Positions 62,799-64,000 of a stretch of 64,000 nucleotides of DNA are shown piece by piece (position 1 is the stretch's first letter; the number at the start of each line of letters is the position of its first letter). The translations under genes were made by a program, and so were the position numbers. Under the pieces are notes generated by a model that was not told where the DNA came from, made no database searches, and saw only the letters and a list, made by a program, of their open reading frames with translations. Source of the DNA: Promethearchaeota archaeon (GTDB lineage: Archaea; Asgardarchaeota; Lokiarchaeia; Helarchaeales; RDOG01); NCBI GenBank assembly GCA_011365055.1, contig RDOG01000019.1, forward strand, positions 16,540 through 80,539, given 5' to 3'.

Positions 62799-64000
62799 TC
62801 ATTTTTCTTCCTTGAATTCTAGGTGCCTCCCACTCCACCATCGCATGAATCCAATAAGTGTTAGAATTGCCCCTAAGAAGATTACTGAAATGACCATAAT
62901 AGGCCATTTATATTCATCAGGAGATAAAAAGAATTGAAGAAATTCAATTGCTGTGAAGCCTGTCGTGACGATTCCTAATAACATCAAGAAAAGATTTTGA
63001 GTATTTTCTATATTTTCAGATCTTCGAGCATTTATATCGTTGAATAAATTATTTGCACCATCTGAAATTTCTCTTAATTGGGAGATACGTGTCTCCATCA
63101 TATCTAATTGTATTTCCTGACGACTTTCAATTAACATTTCTTCCAATGTTAAAGCATGATCAATATACTTGAAAGTCTTTGCAGCATTGATCATATTTCG
63201 AATATCCATTGCTCGCATTAATATGATGCTGCTTGTTATCATACCTGCCTTCAATGCCGCTTCTTTTTCTCGAAGCTCTTCCAATTGCCCCAATTTATAA
63301 TAATAAACAAATTCCAGATATAATTTGTTCAATTTGTTAAAATTTTTTGATAGAAACGAGGTATATGTTGACGTGATGGTTTTGATGATAAAAACCAATT
63401 GCATTGGTAATGCATATTGCTGTAAAAGCCAGTCTGGAGCTCCTGGAAGATAAATTACTCCTGAATTTCTATACATGTAGAAAAAATCCGTTTCATGACT
63501 TCTTGTTAGTGCTATATTACTCAAATTAGGTGGAATGACCGATAATAACCAGTCCATTGAAGTAGTTCTGGTCTCTTTAATTGGTATCATAAATACTTTA
63601 TAATCTTCGAGCTGCATTATCGTTCTTGCATCATCAACACGTTGAATATCTGATTCATCACAGATCCCAGGCTTTTTTAAGAGTATATCATATATTATTT
63701 GATAAGAAAACCAATTTTCTTCGGGAAAAAATTCAAGATAGGACTGTGGTTCTTGATCTAAATCTAAAGTCGAGAAAAATTTATTTATATTCTCATCTTC
63801 TTCTTCTGTTTTTTTATCTTGTTTGCTTTGTTGTAAACCATTTTTTAGCTCTTGTTTATGAGTCATAAGTGCTTTTAAATATTTATAAGCAGACTCTAAG
63901 GCCAGAAGGAAATCTTGAGCAATTTCAACGAGTTTTAAATAATTTAATTGACCAAATGAGAATTCTGAATCACCATAAAATGGCGAAACTAATTCTTTTA
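62799..64000 (-). CDS. Coiled-coil protein with C-terminal membrane pair, 5' end outside the window
   Basis: At least 399 residues. The frame stays open upstream of the ATG at 63866 to the window edge with coding-like residues (GQLNYLKLVEIAQDFLLALESAYKYLKAL), so the true start lies beyond base 64000. The protein has a charged stretch (KQDKKTEEEDEN), a mixed domain, a long coiled coil (LEELREKEAALKAG to RISQLREISDGANN) and two C-terminal helices (NLFLMLLGIVTTGFTAIEFL; IMVISVIFLGAILTLIGFM) before a basic end. It might resemble CorA/DUF-type membrane proteins with a helical cytosolic part; family uncertain. Confidence 0.65.
   Translation of the reverse strand, partial: KELVSPFYGDSEFSFGQLNYLKLVEIAQDFLLALESAYKYLKALMTHKQELKNGLQQSKQDKKTEEEDENINKFFSTLDLDQEPQSYLEFFPEENWFSYQIIYDILLKKPGICDESDIQRVDDARTIMQLEDYKVFMIPIKETRTTSMDWLLSVIPPNLSNIALTRSHETDFFYMYRNSGVIYLPGAPDWLLQQYALPMQLVFIIKTITSTYTSFLSKNFNKLNKLYLEFVYYYKLGQLEELREKEAALKAGMITSSIILMRAMDIRNMINAAKTFKYIDHALTLEEMLIESRQEIQLDMMETRISQLREISDGANNLFNDINARRSENIENTQNLFLMLLGIVTTGFTAIEFLQFFLSPDEYKWPIMVISVIFLGAILTLIGFMRWWSGRHLEFKEEK

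Overview
The window looks like a piece of an archaeal chromosome and most probably comes from an Asgard (Lokiarchaeota-like) archaeon. DNA is strongly AT-rich, translation starts often follow a GGTGA-type Shine-Dalgarno, and the genes include an archaeal-type proteasome beta subunit, HdrB/HdrC-like proteins, a superoxide reductase, a eukaryote-like PPP phosphatase, a 7TM protein ending in a longin/roadblock-like domain, and a tandem winged-helix protein that resembles eukaryotic UFL1. The lineage is an inference from this mix; no rRNA or tRNA gene was seen in the window.

Layout. 0-6 kb: hydrogenase maturation genes hypF (3' end), hypE and hypC, with two tandem crotonases co-oriented with hypE. 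6-10.5 kb: a minus-strand run argS, UFL1-like protein, metallo-hydrolase. 10.6-21 kb: mostly single housekeeping genes (HTH-ferredoxin protein, PPP phosphatase, proteasome beta, PHP phosphatase, GalT-like protein, dapF, GIY-YIG protein, DUF362 protein) and a solitary Eco57I-type DNA methyltransferase. 21.3-24.4 kb: a GC-richer structured intergenic element followed by three overlapping genes for membrane proteins with PH-like domains. 24.6-32.6 kb: two SDRs, the 7TM-longin protein, a PiT phosphate transporter with its DUF47 partner, superoxide reductase, and a hydroxyacyl-CoA operon. 32.7-35.6 kb: thioredoxin-like protein, a PadR-methyltransferase-like fusion divergent from an ICMT-like enzyme, and an esterase. 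35.8-50.5 kb: a surface-protein region with a secreted peptidase-like gene interrupted by four in-frame stop codons, two MarR/GbsR regulators next to an ABC exporter, and a 2,235-residue membrane-anchored TSP3/NHL-repeat protein. 51-60 kb: a formate module (FdhF, HdrB, HdrC, two FocA-like channels, FdhD, a V4R protein and an HTH regulator). 60-64 kb: small and hypothetical genes, a GNAT acetyltransferase and a membrane coiled-coil protein that runs off the window end.

How it fits together. The Hyp genes imply [NiFe]-hydrogenase; the formate module would move formate and couple its oxidation to HdrBC-type thiol/disulfide electron carriers; crotonases, SDRs and 3-hydroxyacyl-CoA dehydrogenase indicate acyl-CoA metabolism; superoxide reductase fits an anaerobe with oxygen defence. 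The most unusual items are the four-stop peptidase gene, the structured intergenic elements near 21.6 and 50.8 kb, the UFL1-like protein downstream of argS, the PadR-methyltransferase fusion, and the giant surface protein with a duplicated cytosolic tail domain.
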